Assembly (NCBI GenBank): GCA_977006965.1
Contig: OZ345370.1
Coordinates: 1-64,000, forward strand
DNA length: 64,000 nt
Direction: 5' to 3'
From: Phymatolithon calcareum
Lineage: Eukaryota > Rhodophyta > Florideophyceae > Hapalidiales
Part shown: one piece after another, positions 56,201 to 64,000 of the stretch
Position numbering within the stretch: position 1 is the first letter of the stretch
Layout of the letters: each line of letters opens with the position of its first letter
Notes under the pieces: model-generated
Seen by the model: the letters and a program-made list of their open reading frames with translations, nothing else
Told to the model about the DNA's origin: nothing
The model's database searches: none
Made by a program: the position numbers and the translations under genes

Positions 56201-57936
56201 TCCTCCGCCAGTCCAGACCATAGCATGGGATCCCCCCGTCTTGAGGTCACGATCAGCCATCCGCACTCGCCTTCTGCTAATTTAGCAATCTCTCCGAGAA
56301 CTTCAGCGGCCTCTTCGTCGTCGGCGTTGTCCAAACAAAGCATCCAACGACCTTCTACACTGTCCAGTGCTCGACCTAACGCCGCAATGACCGGTCCAAC
56401 ACTGGATCTGTCGCTTTCAGGTAAATAAAACCGACCGAGTCGTTCCGCAAAATCTACCACTGACGACAATATTTGAGCCTCGCTGCCCGCCACTGGGACC
56501 CAAAACGCACCACCAGGTACAAGTCCGTTCCTTCGCGCTGACTCGGCAAAAGACACCATCAACTGTGTCTTCCCAGCACCTCCATACTGAGTAATAGCGG
56601 CGCTTCCAAAACGTTGCAATATTTTTTGCAATTTCTCTCGTTCCTTGCCACGACCAACAAAGTATGGTGAGAGACTCGGCATAGGCAAAACATCCCCATT
56701 ATAACCACTGCTGCCAACATTGGCAACATTGGCTAACGTTTGGTTCTTATCAATCTCCCTCCTCATTTCGTCGACAGCAACCTTGACGATCGCGAAATCA
56801 CCGGTATTCCGAATAGCGACCAACCTCTCGTGAAATGATTTTACCTTCAACTCAGCATCGCTCACCATACTCGAGCTCATTGCTTGCCAGACATTGCCTC
56901 GCATCAGTTGATCTTCTATGCCTTCGAGAGTCTGCATGCACTCTTCTTGAAACTTGAAAATGGCTTCAAGGCGCAAGTCGTCGATTCCTGCCTCGGGATT
57001 CAGAACAGCAATTATGCTTTCCGATGCAGCGACCGATAGCTTTTCAAGCTCTGAGTGAAGTCTTGGCAGAATTTGGCGGCCGCGAGCTCCTTCAGCCACC
57101 ATGTGCGCGAGTCTTGCTCCAAGCGCTACCACCTGAAAAGCTGCGCTCACGACGGTAACACACTTGGTGACGTCGGCAACTTTTGCAGCCGTCTCCGCAA
57201 CATTCGGCGCGCTTTCACGGAGTACCTTGACAATGATAGCCACTGACTGCACGAACTCTGGAATTCTGCTTGCAGAATTCAGGGTATCGGCCAAGTGTAA
57301 AATGGGAGACCCGGAAGCACTATCACTGCAGTGCGAAGTCCCAGCGGCGGCCGAGACAGGGGAGTTAATCAAATGTCGTTTTGATGCAACTTGATCGTGA
57401 ATAACACTCGCAATCGCGAGGACCGGGACACCGCTCGAGACTCTACTGGACACTAGAGTCCTACATATCTCCATCAGTGCCTTCCATGGCGCAATTCGGA
57501 CTCGCAGAGTACTGATCCAGTCACTTCTCTCACTCTCAGAGCTGGCGACGATGACGACGGTCTTTCTGCCGCGCACAGCTGGGATACGTGAGGGCAGTCG
57601 GCCGGAAACGCAAAGCGCTGGACCTCCATCTGTGTTACCTTGGAACGGGCGCACCGCATCTTCGACATCCTTCCAAGCGGCGTCTGTGGGAAGGCGGTCA
57701 AGTACGAGACACTCTCCGCAGCGAAAGTCCAACAGCGTGAGCGAGGCTTCCAAGTTGGCGGCATCCTTGACGTACTTCCAGCGCAGGGCACTCGCGAAAG
57801 CAAGCCACGCTTCCCGGGGGCTGGCCTGTGCGGACCGCGCGTTTTCCTCTGACTTGTAAACCAAGGCTTTCGGAAATAAATTTTCAGGCCCATTCGCGGT
57901 TGGCGACATGGAGGGAATATGTGCGGAAGTGTTCAT
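53266..57936 (-). CDS. NLR-like STAND ATPase with 12 TPR-type repeats
   Basis: A 1,556-residue signal-transducing ATPase of the NB-ARC/STAND class. Residues about 45-148 resemble a PH domain (LEASLTLLDFRCGECLVLD, ending ASSESERSDWISTLRVRI). About 215-375 is an all-helical region reminiscent of the four-helix N-terminal modules of fungal and plant NLRs. The NB-ARC core runs from about 422: FVGRGKEREKL, Walker A QYGGAGKTQL (450-459), Walker B WMLCLDNADD (531-540), LIVTSRR (561-567), GLAGLPLAL (642-650) and LHSMIRLCV (788-796) in the MHD position. Twelve 44-residue TPR-type repeats (DEAEQLYRESLRMKRAVHGE...) fill 1019-1547. Such proteins sense a ligand with the repeats and oligomerise on nucleotide exchange, often in self/non-self defence. 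The start is the first ATG of the frame; no intron is needed. All nucleotide-binding motifs look intact, but the C-terminus ends inside a repeat. Confidence 0.88.
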   Translation of the reverse strand: MNTSAHIPSMSPTANGPENLFPKALVYKSEENARSAQASPREAWLAFASALRWKYVKDAANLEASLTLLDFRCGECLVLDRLPTDAAWKDVEDAVRPFQGNTDGGPALCVSGRLPSRIPAVRGRKTVVIVASSESERSDWISTLRVRIAPWKALMEICRTLVSSRVSSGVPVLAIASVIHDQVASKRHLINSPVSAAAGTSHCSDSASGSPILHLADTLNSASRIPEFVQSVAIIVKVLRESAPNVAETAAKVADVTKCVTVVSAAFQVVALGARLAHMVAEGARGRQILPRLHSELEKLSVAASESIIAVLNPEAGIDDLRLEAIFKFQEECMQTLEGIEDQLMRGNVWQAMSSSMVSDAELKVKSFHERLVAIRNTGDFAIVKVAVDEMRREIDKNQTLANVANVGSSGYNGDVLPMPSLSPYFVGRGKEREKLQKILQRFGSAAITQYGGAGKTQLMVSFAESARRNGLVPGGAFWVPVAGSEAQILSSVVDFAERLGRFYLPESDRSSVGPVIAALGRALDSVEGRWMLCLDNADDEEAAEVLGEIAKLAEGECGWLIVTSRRGDPMLWSGLAEEQMLKLSPLEEEDAMCVLLKFKNAESRTAKRDTAIYSALERLKYEDPEEYRALVDLGGGKEICGLAGLPLALVQAGSYIASAGITFAEYVEVYKKQWKNEDLSSVFRKAMKSYGVREEQRAIWTTWEVNMSKLDLLSRSVLRAVAMLGDRDIPERLMKRVVMECSRNESMGESSNLPYFNTVKLELVNNASLLSMEHESGTTRHTVFKLHSMIRLCVRTDAGTERRACQDRALRAVHTCVSQVLEEDGFNFNSLPYVYGETMRYLLPHAVSVVKEQMQVSRGIAMEMFATKSEPLANFAIRMLLSSGRAREADDLCSIVLPLVPWEDRKLGVRELASKLVFALTCVRTIEETKRRQDREKWLNYILLRSRARYDIVQLRDSENDARNALHKIQSEGQTWRTLSALCIPRQFRQRENGPSFYQESSMCANVLHQLARIKAIEGVLDEAEQLYRESLRMERGVHGEDAANPSIAVSLHNLGGVMKGKGVLDEAEQLYRESLRMNRAVHGEDAVHPEIAASLHNLGGVMKGKGVLDEAEQLYRESLRMKRAVHGEDAVHPEIAASLHNLGGVMKGKGVLDEAEQLYRESLRMNRAVHGEDAVHPSIAVSLHNLGGVIESKGILDEAEQLYRESLRMKRAVHGEDAVHPSIAVSLHNLGGVMESKGVLDEAEQLYRESLRMKRAVHGEDAVHPEIAASLHNLGGVMKGKGVLDEAEQLYRESLRMNRAVHGEDAVHPSIAVSLHNLGGVIESKGILDEAEQLYRESLRMKRAVHGEDAVHPSIAVSLHNLGGVMKGKGVLDEAEQLYRESLRMNRAVHGEDAVHPSIAVSLHNLGGVMESKGVLDEAEQIYRESLRMKRAVHGEDAVHPSIASSLHNLGGVMKGKGVLDEAEQLYRESLRMKRAVHGEDAVHPSIAASLNQLGGVMESKGVLDEAEQLYRESLRMKRAVHGEDAVHPSIAASLNQLGGVMESKGVLDEAEEL
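53299..54882 (-). repeat. 132-bp tandem array coding the TPR-type repeats
   Basis: Twelve units of exactly 132 bp, about 90-99% identical to each other. Variation is confined to a few codons: Lys/Asn in RMKRAV/RMNRAV, Ser/Glu in HPSIA/HPEIA, Val/Ala/Ser in the next position, HN/NQ in SLHNL/SLNQL, and MKGK/MESK/IESK at the unit end. Units 3-5 and 6-8 repeat nearly the same order of types, pointing to a three-unit duplication. Confidence 0.92.
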
Positions 57937-58733
57937 TGACGAGTACTGAAGTTGGTTCTCGGGCGCGCAAAAATTAGGGCAGAGAGAAAGGTTCAGTGTT
58001 CATAAGGGCGTGTGCGACGAAGAGTTGACATACAGCTGTACATTGTTAACATTGTACAGTTGTATGTCAAGATTGCGGAAAATATCAGTACACTGTGATT
58101 CGAATCTCGGGGGAGTCCGGGAAATTCCGCTTTTTTTAGATTTATGAGAAAAAAGCGAAACCTCGTGATATGAGCGAGATGTGGCTTTCCCCCACGCCAG
58201 GGAGCCCTATGATACGACAGTACTTCCACATACTTATATGGATGGCTTCTAGCATGAACAGCCATTTGACAAATAAAGATATAAAAGAGGTGGCATACTT
58301 GAAGCATATCTCAGCCTGGTTAGGCAAGAATCTAATTGAAAAGAAATATTGTCAATAATTCTTTCGAACATTATACAATATCTCCCACGTAGAGGAGAAG
58401 GTCAAAGATTTCTATGAAAAGCGTTAAAAGAAAGTACTATAAATACTATTTATTTTTTAAATATGCTTTGAGAGACCATATATATCACGACTTTGAATAA
58501 TATGCGTGGAATAATCGCACCGTTTTACGGGGCAGACCGATATCGTCTTCACATGCATAGATTGTACGCCCTATGCAGTGCAATACTAACAACAGGATGA
58601 AATCTCGGGCGCAGTCTGCTATTCGTATTTTAGCTCATAATCTATTGTATGCATTGCACAAGTCAAGTTTACCTAAAACTAGAGCTAGAGAGAAAATAAT
58701 GGCTCTCCTTGTTCAATCGATAATTGTGTGACA
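57937..58733. other. STAND gene upstream region
   Basis: Contains the palindrome at 58025-58071 and otherwise short frames without motif. No TATA box is evident in the 100 bases before the minus-strand start at 57936. Confidence 0.4.
58025..58071. promoter_or_regulatory. 46-bp near-perfect palindrome upstream of the STAND gene
   Basis: TTGACATACAGCTGTACATT and its inverse AATGTTAACATT...TGTATGTCAA form 23-base arms with two mismatches and no loop, centred about 110 bases upstream of the STAND start codon. It could be a binding site for a dimeric regulator, a cruciform, or a miniature transposon footprint; the sequence does not decide. Confidence 0.45.
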
Positions 58734-59345
58734 TTAAGATAAGTTGGATATAAATCTTTCGTCCTCCGCTTCAATTATGCCATCTCGAACACAGGATTCG
58801 TTCAGATAGCCTTTGTCCGCGATTACACATTCATTCTCCAATAGTCTATGCTTCATCCGGGATCTAAACATTTTGATGTCTGGATTCGACCCGCAAGCAA
58901 AGGGTCCAAAAACCCGAACGATATATCCAGTTTCAATCGAAATGCCGACCTCGTAGCGCACTCCTGGACCATGATTCTTATGAGAATACCATTCTGGACT
59001 AGAAGTCGATCATTCCCGAATTCTACAGTCTGCACCAGCAACAGACACAATACAGACCTTATCTGAGTGGCCAACTTTGTATTATTTTCCTAAAAGTCGA
59101 TTACTCCAAACAACCTGACAGGCATAACTTGCTCAAGTTAGTGACACAGCCAAACCAAGAATGAAAATTTTAGGAGGTGGAAAATTACCACGTGGAGCTC
59201 TGAAATCAGCATGACCAATATCCAAACCCATTTCCGGAATGTCTTCTCGTCAACTTTGCAGATCGCATAGTGTACAGATTCGCTGCCATACACTTTCAAG
59301 AATAGCAATACCCAGAGGAGATGATTCCGCGCTAAGTAAGCCGGA
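58734..59345 (-). pseudogene. PIF/Harbinger-like (DDE_4) transposase relic
   Basis: The minus frame 58734-58961 reads MRYEVGISIETGYIVRVFGP and NECVIADKGYLNESC, which matches the central and C-terminal catalytic blocks of DDE_4 transposases (GPF/Y..G..D and the aDkGY block with its catalytic Asp). Upstream, in other frames, come CIVSVAGADCRI and PEWYSHKNHGPG near 59000 (first Asp block). Several stops and frameshifts, and a lost C-terminal end, make it inactive. It could have mobilised small elements like that at 15037, whose 3-base target duplication suits this superfamily, but the termini of this element were not found. Confidence 0.65.
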
Positions 59346-60480
59346 ACGCGCAGCGCAACTTGGTGCCACGTTTACGTGGCTACATTAGCAGAGACTCCGA
59401 ACAGTACTCCAAAGCGTCTGACTTGCCCAACATTGTACAGCCCGCAAGCATTCGGAAGCATAGGGCGGGCATGGTGCTCGATATCGTCCGCGGTGATAGG
59501 CATGACAGACAGCGCTCCGGAGATGGAAGCCTATTTCGTCAGCTGGCCATCGTGGACTCCAATTTATGTTTGACTATGATGCTGACAGCTATAATTCTTC
59601 TGCAAGATATTTCTTCCAAATAATAATTATTGAGTTTAATTTACATCCTGCTTATTGGCCGTTTAGAGCTGGGTTAAAAAGACATGTTTCCCGTACTCCC
59701 CTGTCGCGTTGCATGCAACAAGTGCATGTGCCTATATGAGGCTACGCGTAGTATCTAGATTTGAGCATATAACAGTATCATTGCGAAAGCTGCATAGGGC
59801 ACGTAATGTACACCTAACTCGGGCAATCGTCAAGTGTGGATAAACGTATTCACGCTTGGTACCAATATTTTTTATTTTTTTTACTGCAATTTATTGCAAT
59901 AAATTGCAATAAAGTCTTAATTGCCCTGAGAGGTGCTTATTGCAATAGTTATTGCAAAAAGTAATGGCATATGATCGAAAATCAGGGTACACCCTTGCCC
60001 TCCTCTGCGCTGGCAAGATCGCCGAATGCGCGAGTGAAGACATGGCGCAGGAGGACCTGAATTAGATTCTGTTATTGCAATTGATATTGGAAGAATGGTA
60101 AGATATTGCAATTCCTATTGCCTTCAACCTTGCATTATTGGTATTGCAATTCCTATTGCATCATGTGTCCCAATAAATAACAATAATATTGGTACTATCC
60201 CTGCACGTATTGAAGCACTGCCGAATTGGTATAAGTAGCAACCTTGCTTGAGCGAAACAATAAAAAAGGTATCACTCTCACAAGTGGGACCTGCGTGGTG
60301 GACAGGCACAAGGGCTCTACTGTAGTACACCTTTTTACGTAAAAATGACATGGATTTTTGTTTAAAGTTTTTTCGTTGGCAGAACATCAACGAGTAATGC
60401 AGCCTTGGCCTCGGTGTCCCTGCAGAAGACGTTTTTCCCGGTCACATGTGACCTGCGACAAACCAGAAGAATAAGAAGGA
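59346..60480. other. Spacer with ATTGCAAT-rich AT tract
   Basis: Between 59880 and 60170, ATTGCAAT or TATTGCAA motifs occur about ten times in an AT-rich context, including TGCAATTTATTGCAATAAATTGCAA. No gene is recognised; the frames are short. Confidence 0.45.
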
Positions 60481-60488
60481 GTTTGTTT

Positions 60489-60640
60489 AACAAAGTTCTC
60501 CCATAACCCCGACACTGTTCAATGTCCTAATGAATGGATTGGCAGAAAGAGTAACGACTGTACCACTTCAGGACTCGAACGTGAGCGTTCGCCTAAATCT
60601 GTATAAAAATGACGTCACAATAATGGGAAAGCGAGTGCCT
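60489..60640 (+). pseudogene. LINE RT fragment (motif B to FADD region)
   Basis: The plus strand reads ITPTLFNVLMNGLAERVTTV and, about 20 residues on, NLYKNDVTIMGKR. This corresponds to the RT block with the P-LFN core followed by the catalytic box, where the usual xxDD is KND, so the second Asp is altered. Flanking RT motifs are missing. It opposes the next RT relic (60761-61471) in orientation and is a separate fragment. Confidence 0.55.
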
Positions 60641-60760
60641 CAAAAATATGCTGGGGGTATGCTCCAGAATGGCTCAGGACTATGGAATGACAAGGTCGAC
60701 CCAGAAGTGCTCAGCAATATTTCCATTCATTCATTCATTCTGCCTTTTCCCCTAATGGGT

Positions 60761-61471
60761 CTAGCAGCGATTCGAGGGTCTGAGTTTTTTCCACTCTATT
60801 CTATTGTTAGCGAGCTGGACTGCGGTTTGGACGTCTAGGCTAGGTAGGTCACCAAAGATTGATTCAGGTGTTGGTCTGACGCATTGAATCAGCACCTGGC
60901 GGACCAGGCGGCGCTCGTCCATTCTAAGAATGTGACCAAGCCAGTTCCAACGAAGGTCTCTGGCTCGCATTATCACGTCTATGGTGGGTGTCCTGGCCTC
61001 ATCGGCAATTGGCCTTTTCGAGATTCTCGAGAGCATCTTGGCACTTGTTGACTTGAGTTTCTTCAGCACTTTTTCCGTCAATTTCCATGATTCGCAGCCA
61101 TATAAGAGCGTGGATAGAACAGAAGAACCAAAGAGACGAAGTCGTAGACCTGTGGGCAATTTTCCGCTCGTCAGAACCCGTTTGAGTTCTCGATAGCGAG
61201 ACCAAGCGATTTCGACGCGGTGGTTGACAGGAACGAGAGGGTCTAGTTTGGTGGAATAACTTACAGCTTCCCGAATGCTTTCTCTGCCTCCTGCACTCCC
61301 CTTTCGGGGCGCGTCCCCTCGCAGCAACCGAGGGGATCCTGTGCCGCGCGCGAGTGCGTGCATTACAGGACAGGAAGATGCAATATTTCCAAGGCACAAG
61401 ACAAGAGAAGAAGAAGAATAAAAATTGATTTCTAGCACCCATCGCTTCTGCTGGCTGACGAGGATATCCAA
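60761..61471 (-). pseudogene. LINE RT C-terminal part, second clade
   Basis: The 236-codon minus frame contains AWSRYRELKRVLTSGKLPTG, SSVLSTLLYGCESWKLTEKV and RARDLRWNWLGHILRMDERR, the well-known thumb/C-terminal block of non-LTR RTs of the craniofacial-development-protein/endonuclease-RT type. The first 60 residues look unrelated to RT. The FADD box and palm are missing upstream, so it is a 5'-truncated insertion. The sequence differs from the other LINE relics in the window (which have FLGVSMNN..TDDTA), so a second LINE clade is represented. Confidence 0.75.
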
Positions 61472-61531
61472 AATAGAGATACGGCAAAACTCCGCGGTAC
61501 GCCAATCGACAAAAAAGGAGTCCGCGATGAT

Positions 61532-61907
61532 AAGGTTCTGGATTTTTCACAAGCGTTGGCGTGAAGATACGGCTGAAAATGATGAAGACGTTCGGAATGA
61601 CAATAAGAGGGTAGGGACCTTCCAATCTGGATCGACTGAATCACTGCCAAAATAATTAAGACCCCTAGCACATTGTTCGGAAGCGTCTGGCACCTGAATC
61701 TCAAAACTTCACAATACCTTCAATTGTTCTCGTTACTGATGTAGACACGTACAAAAAAGCATGTATACCCAAACAAAAGCTCTTCATTTACTGTAGATCA
61801 TGTACTAAACTAATCGGACTCAACGAACAGAAGCTTGAGCCCAAAAACATCTGGAACAGAATCCTTGCACGGTCCTGCGCATGGTCCCGTGGTATTAACT
61901 TCAGAAC
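61532..61907 (-). repeat. 3' flank of the 216-aa gene family, copy C
   Basis: Two blocks in inverted orientation: 61741-61907 matches the 170 bases after the stop of copies A and B (GACCATGCGCAGGACCGTGC, TCTGTTCCAGATGTTT, TAAATGAAGAGCTT), and 61532-61675 matches 17246-17382. The order is the same as in copy A, but the spacing is shorter. Confidence 0.75.
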
Positions 61908-62788
61908 TGTCAAAAACACGTAATCGAGGAGCATGTATGGTCGAGAACACATGAGAAGGTGACCTGGGAGTTGGAGCAGTCTCTCCGATTTACGTGGCAT
62001 AATCTCGGACAAAGTTCATCGTTATTATCGTGGCTTGTTGTAGTCGATTCTCATCGGCAGAGAAACGCTCATGGGCAAACCGGTAGTTCGCAATAACCGG
62101 CACCCAACGTGTAAGATCATTGAGGTCATCACCCCGAGAATCGGCGCCTCAGAAATAATATAAATAAATTTGCGACCGGCGCTGATCCCAATCTGGGCAT
62201 GTGCTGCACATCACGAACTGTGATGCACTTTGAGCACCCCAGCACCAATGATCAGCGTCTTCCAGTTAGCGCGTTAGGTGCTTCTCGGATTTTCCGAATC
62301 CAGGTCCATTTCAGCCCTGCTCTGGGTCGAAATTTGAATTCTGACTTTTACTCTTCTTTCTTTGAGCCACTTCTCAATCTACATTCAGGAAGGAAATACT
62401 TTTCCCGAACGGCTATCTTGTTACCCAGAAAGGTATCACCTTGATGAGCTGTCGGAACAGCTGTGATGCCTGCTTTCTTCCTGCACAGACTGCCTGTAAT
62501 CTCAGCAGCTTTTCTATCTTAAATAGCTGAACGACCTAGCTTTCAATAAAAGGCAGAGTACATCGTGCTCCCAACTTTCACCCAACTTGCAACTCTTCAC
62601 CGCAGCACTAACGCTGCAGGAACGAACCAAGCAACAGCATGTCGAAAGTAAGAAGAACAGTAACCGCACGGCTGTTAAGCCAGTTACTTTCTGGCTCGCA
62701 CGGGGGCAATTTGCACCCAAGGCGCAAGTTTTGGAACCTACAAACACCGTTCGGGTTGTTGTAGTGACAAGAGCGGTGTCAATCACAC
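61908..62788. other. Spacer between gene fragment C and its 3' flank
   Basis: About 880 bases with no counterpart in copies A and B and no recognised gene. It was probably inserted between the coding fragment and its former 3' flank; the minus frame 62514-62792 is unsupported. Confidence 0.4.
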
Positions 62789-62971
62789 TCATATGATGTT
62801 GATCTTCTTATCAACTTCACCAGTATCAGAGGTAACCTCCGCATCGGCTGCGGAGCTGGAAACCACCTTCATCGTACTTCCATCCCCCAGCGTCATCTGT
62901 CCCCCCTTGATGAAGGCATATACGGTTGTTTGAATAAGGCTACCGCCCGTCGCAGTGAGCGATCCGGTATT
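62789..62971 (-). pseudogene. C-terminal fragment of the 216-aa gene family, copy C
   Basis: The minus strand encodes 60 residues ending at TGA 62789-62791: TGSLTATGGSLIQTTVYAFI, then KGGQMTLGDGSTMKVVSSSA and a short tail. It aligns with the last 62 residues of the 216-aa proteins (SLKAHGVSFIPTTVYAYIKL and VVSASAADAK) at about 55% identity, so it is an older paralogue. The frame starts right after GATTTTTAG, which stops the upstream frame and also looks like a 3' splice acceptor. Upstream of it lies LINE sequence in the opposite orientation, so the 5' part is lost or replaced. Whether it was once an exon of a spliced homologue is open. Confidence 0.7.
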
Positions 62972-63052
62972 CTAAAAATCTAATTTCTTCTTCTTCTTCG
63001 CCAATTCGAGACATGGAATACAAGTATGGAAACTTCGGTACCTGATTGATAG

Positions 63053-64000
63053 CCCGTATTCTTGACCAAAGAGCTCGACAAAATTTCAAAGCTGCGAACG
63101 AAAGCCTTCAAGAAGGCCCGGAGAACGAACCTGGCCGGTGACTGGCAAACACATAGAGACCTTGACACGGAGGTGAAGAAGATGACCAGGGCAAACAGAC
63201 GAGCATGCTTTAAGAAATTCGTTGAAGGTCTTTCTGCTTCAACTCCAACAGACTTCACGAAGAAGATGAAAAATCTCATCCGAATGAAAAGGAGGAGAGC
63301 GCAAACGAATAGGTGCGAAGGGAAGCCATTAGATCCAGCGGAAATGGTGACCCATCTAACCGAAGAGCTCAAGGATCCCAGAGGAAACGCCATTCGACCG
63401 AGGAAGTTTCAAGTCACACGAGCACTAAAGCGAGAGCTCAAAAAGGCCCTCCGACGTGCCCCGAGGCAAAAAGCAGCTGGCCTGGACGGTATCTTCTCTG
63501 AAGCACTGCTACTAACACCGGAACAAAGTTACAACTTTCTACTAGCAACGATCACAAAGGCTGGACAACTCGGTTGCTGGCCTGACGATTGGAATAATGC
63601 GCTGGTGGTCCAGATATTCAAGAAAGGAGACCCAAGCTCCCCAAAAAGCTACAGGCCGATCTCACTATTATCACACGCTCGCAAAATATTTGAATCAGCA
63701 GAGGATAAACTGATCCGGAAGGAATACGCCTTCAACAGATCACAAATGGGATTTCAGCCTCGCAAAGGCACGGAAAGAGCCCTTCTCCGCTACACAGTGG
63801 CCGTAAGACAAGGAAGGAACACGAAAGCCGTTCTCGACTTGAAGTCAGCATATGACCGAGTCCCAGGAGAAGAGCTAATGCGAGAAATCGATCTCAGAAT
63901 ATCAGCAAATGTTGCAGCACTAGCCTCCCTCTCTCTGCAGAGGACTCACTTCACGGTTATGAACGATACGAGAAGAACGCTAGGAACAAGCGAGCGCGGT
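63053..64000 (+). CDS. LINE reverse transcriptase, partial, runs off the window
   Basis: Open from 63053 (after stops at 63047-63052) to the window end, 316 codons without a break; first ATG at 63182. The N-terminal part is a basic helical linker (DLDTEVKKMTRANRRACFKK). RT motifs follow: APRQKAAGLDGIFSEALL (about 63460), WNNALVVQIFKKGD and KSYRPISLLSHARKIFE (63590-63695), GFQPRKGTERALL (63750), then TKAVLDLKSAYDRVPGEEL (motif A with its catalytic Asp, about 63820). The FADD box lies beyond the window. It is the least damaged LINE copy here and may belong to an element with intact ORF2; homologous blocks occur in the relics at 8.6 kb and 18.1 kb. The endonuclease domain is not visible upstream, so it may be 5'-truncated. 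Confidence 0.8.

Overview
The window reads as the end of a eukaryotic chromosome. The first 1.25 kb is an almost pure head-to-tail array of the heptamer CCCTATT, with the C-rich strand running inward as at a left telomere (G-strand AATAGGG). Host-type genes carry short GT...CTAAC...AG introns (96 and 87 bp), TATA and CCAAT boxes, and no bacterial gene organisation. A haem-peroxidase relic, a glycine-rich protein resembling plant/algal AS8-type proteins, and the AATAGGG telomere (compare the AATGGGGGG type of cyanidiophyte red algae) make a unicellular red alga a plausible but unproven source.

Layout. 1-2.2 kb: telomere array, then a 144-bp minisatellite. 2.2-12.6 kb: a graveyard of nested transposons: a LINE ORF1-like relic, a hAT transposase relic, a LINE reverse transcriptase (RT) relic, and a 1.32-kb piggyBac-like element inserted near the LINE 3' end. 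12.6-24.65 kb: two copies of a ~4.3-kb segmental duplication, each carrying an intact, nearly identical 216-aa gene of unknown function with its own promoter; a third, broken copy lies at 62.8-63.0 kb. 27-29 kb: LINE RT relic. 28.7-37.6 kb: a 3'-truncated Ty1/copia element, a head-to-head LTR palindrome, a second retroelement relic and an inverted duplication of a Tc1/mariner transposase. 38.9-42.2 kb: the clearest host genes, a HAD-family 5'-nucleotidase (two exons) and a glycine-rich protein. 43-50 kb: dispersed repeats, a small candidate secreted protein, a degenerate two-ORF family with a TATA box, a hairpin-rich stretch, and a second copy of the LINE. 50.6-51.5 kb: class I haem-peroxidase pseudogene. 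53-58 kb: a 1,556-aa STAND/NLR-like protein (PH-like region, helical domain, NB-ARC ATPase, 12 nearly identical TPR-type repeats). 58-64 kb: a PIF/Harbinger-like transposase relic, more LINE RT pieces, and the third copy of the duplicated gene.

What works together. Few genes look functional: the 5'-nucleotidase, the glycine-rich protein, the two 216-aa paralogues, the small secreted ORF and the STAND protein. The rest is a subtelomeric transposon landscape in which order of insertion can sometimes be read: one LINE copy gives an apparent empty site for the piggyBac-like element, and the two Tc1 arms share the same disabling break. The most interesting items are the NLR-like receptor with homogenised repeats, the 216-aa family with a gene body far more conserved than its flanks, the piggyBac-like element with an apparent CTAG rather than TTAA target duplication, and the telomere repeat itself.
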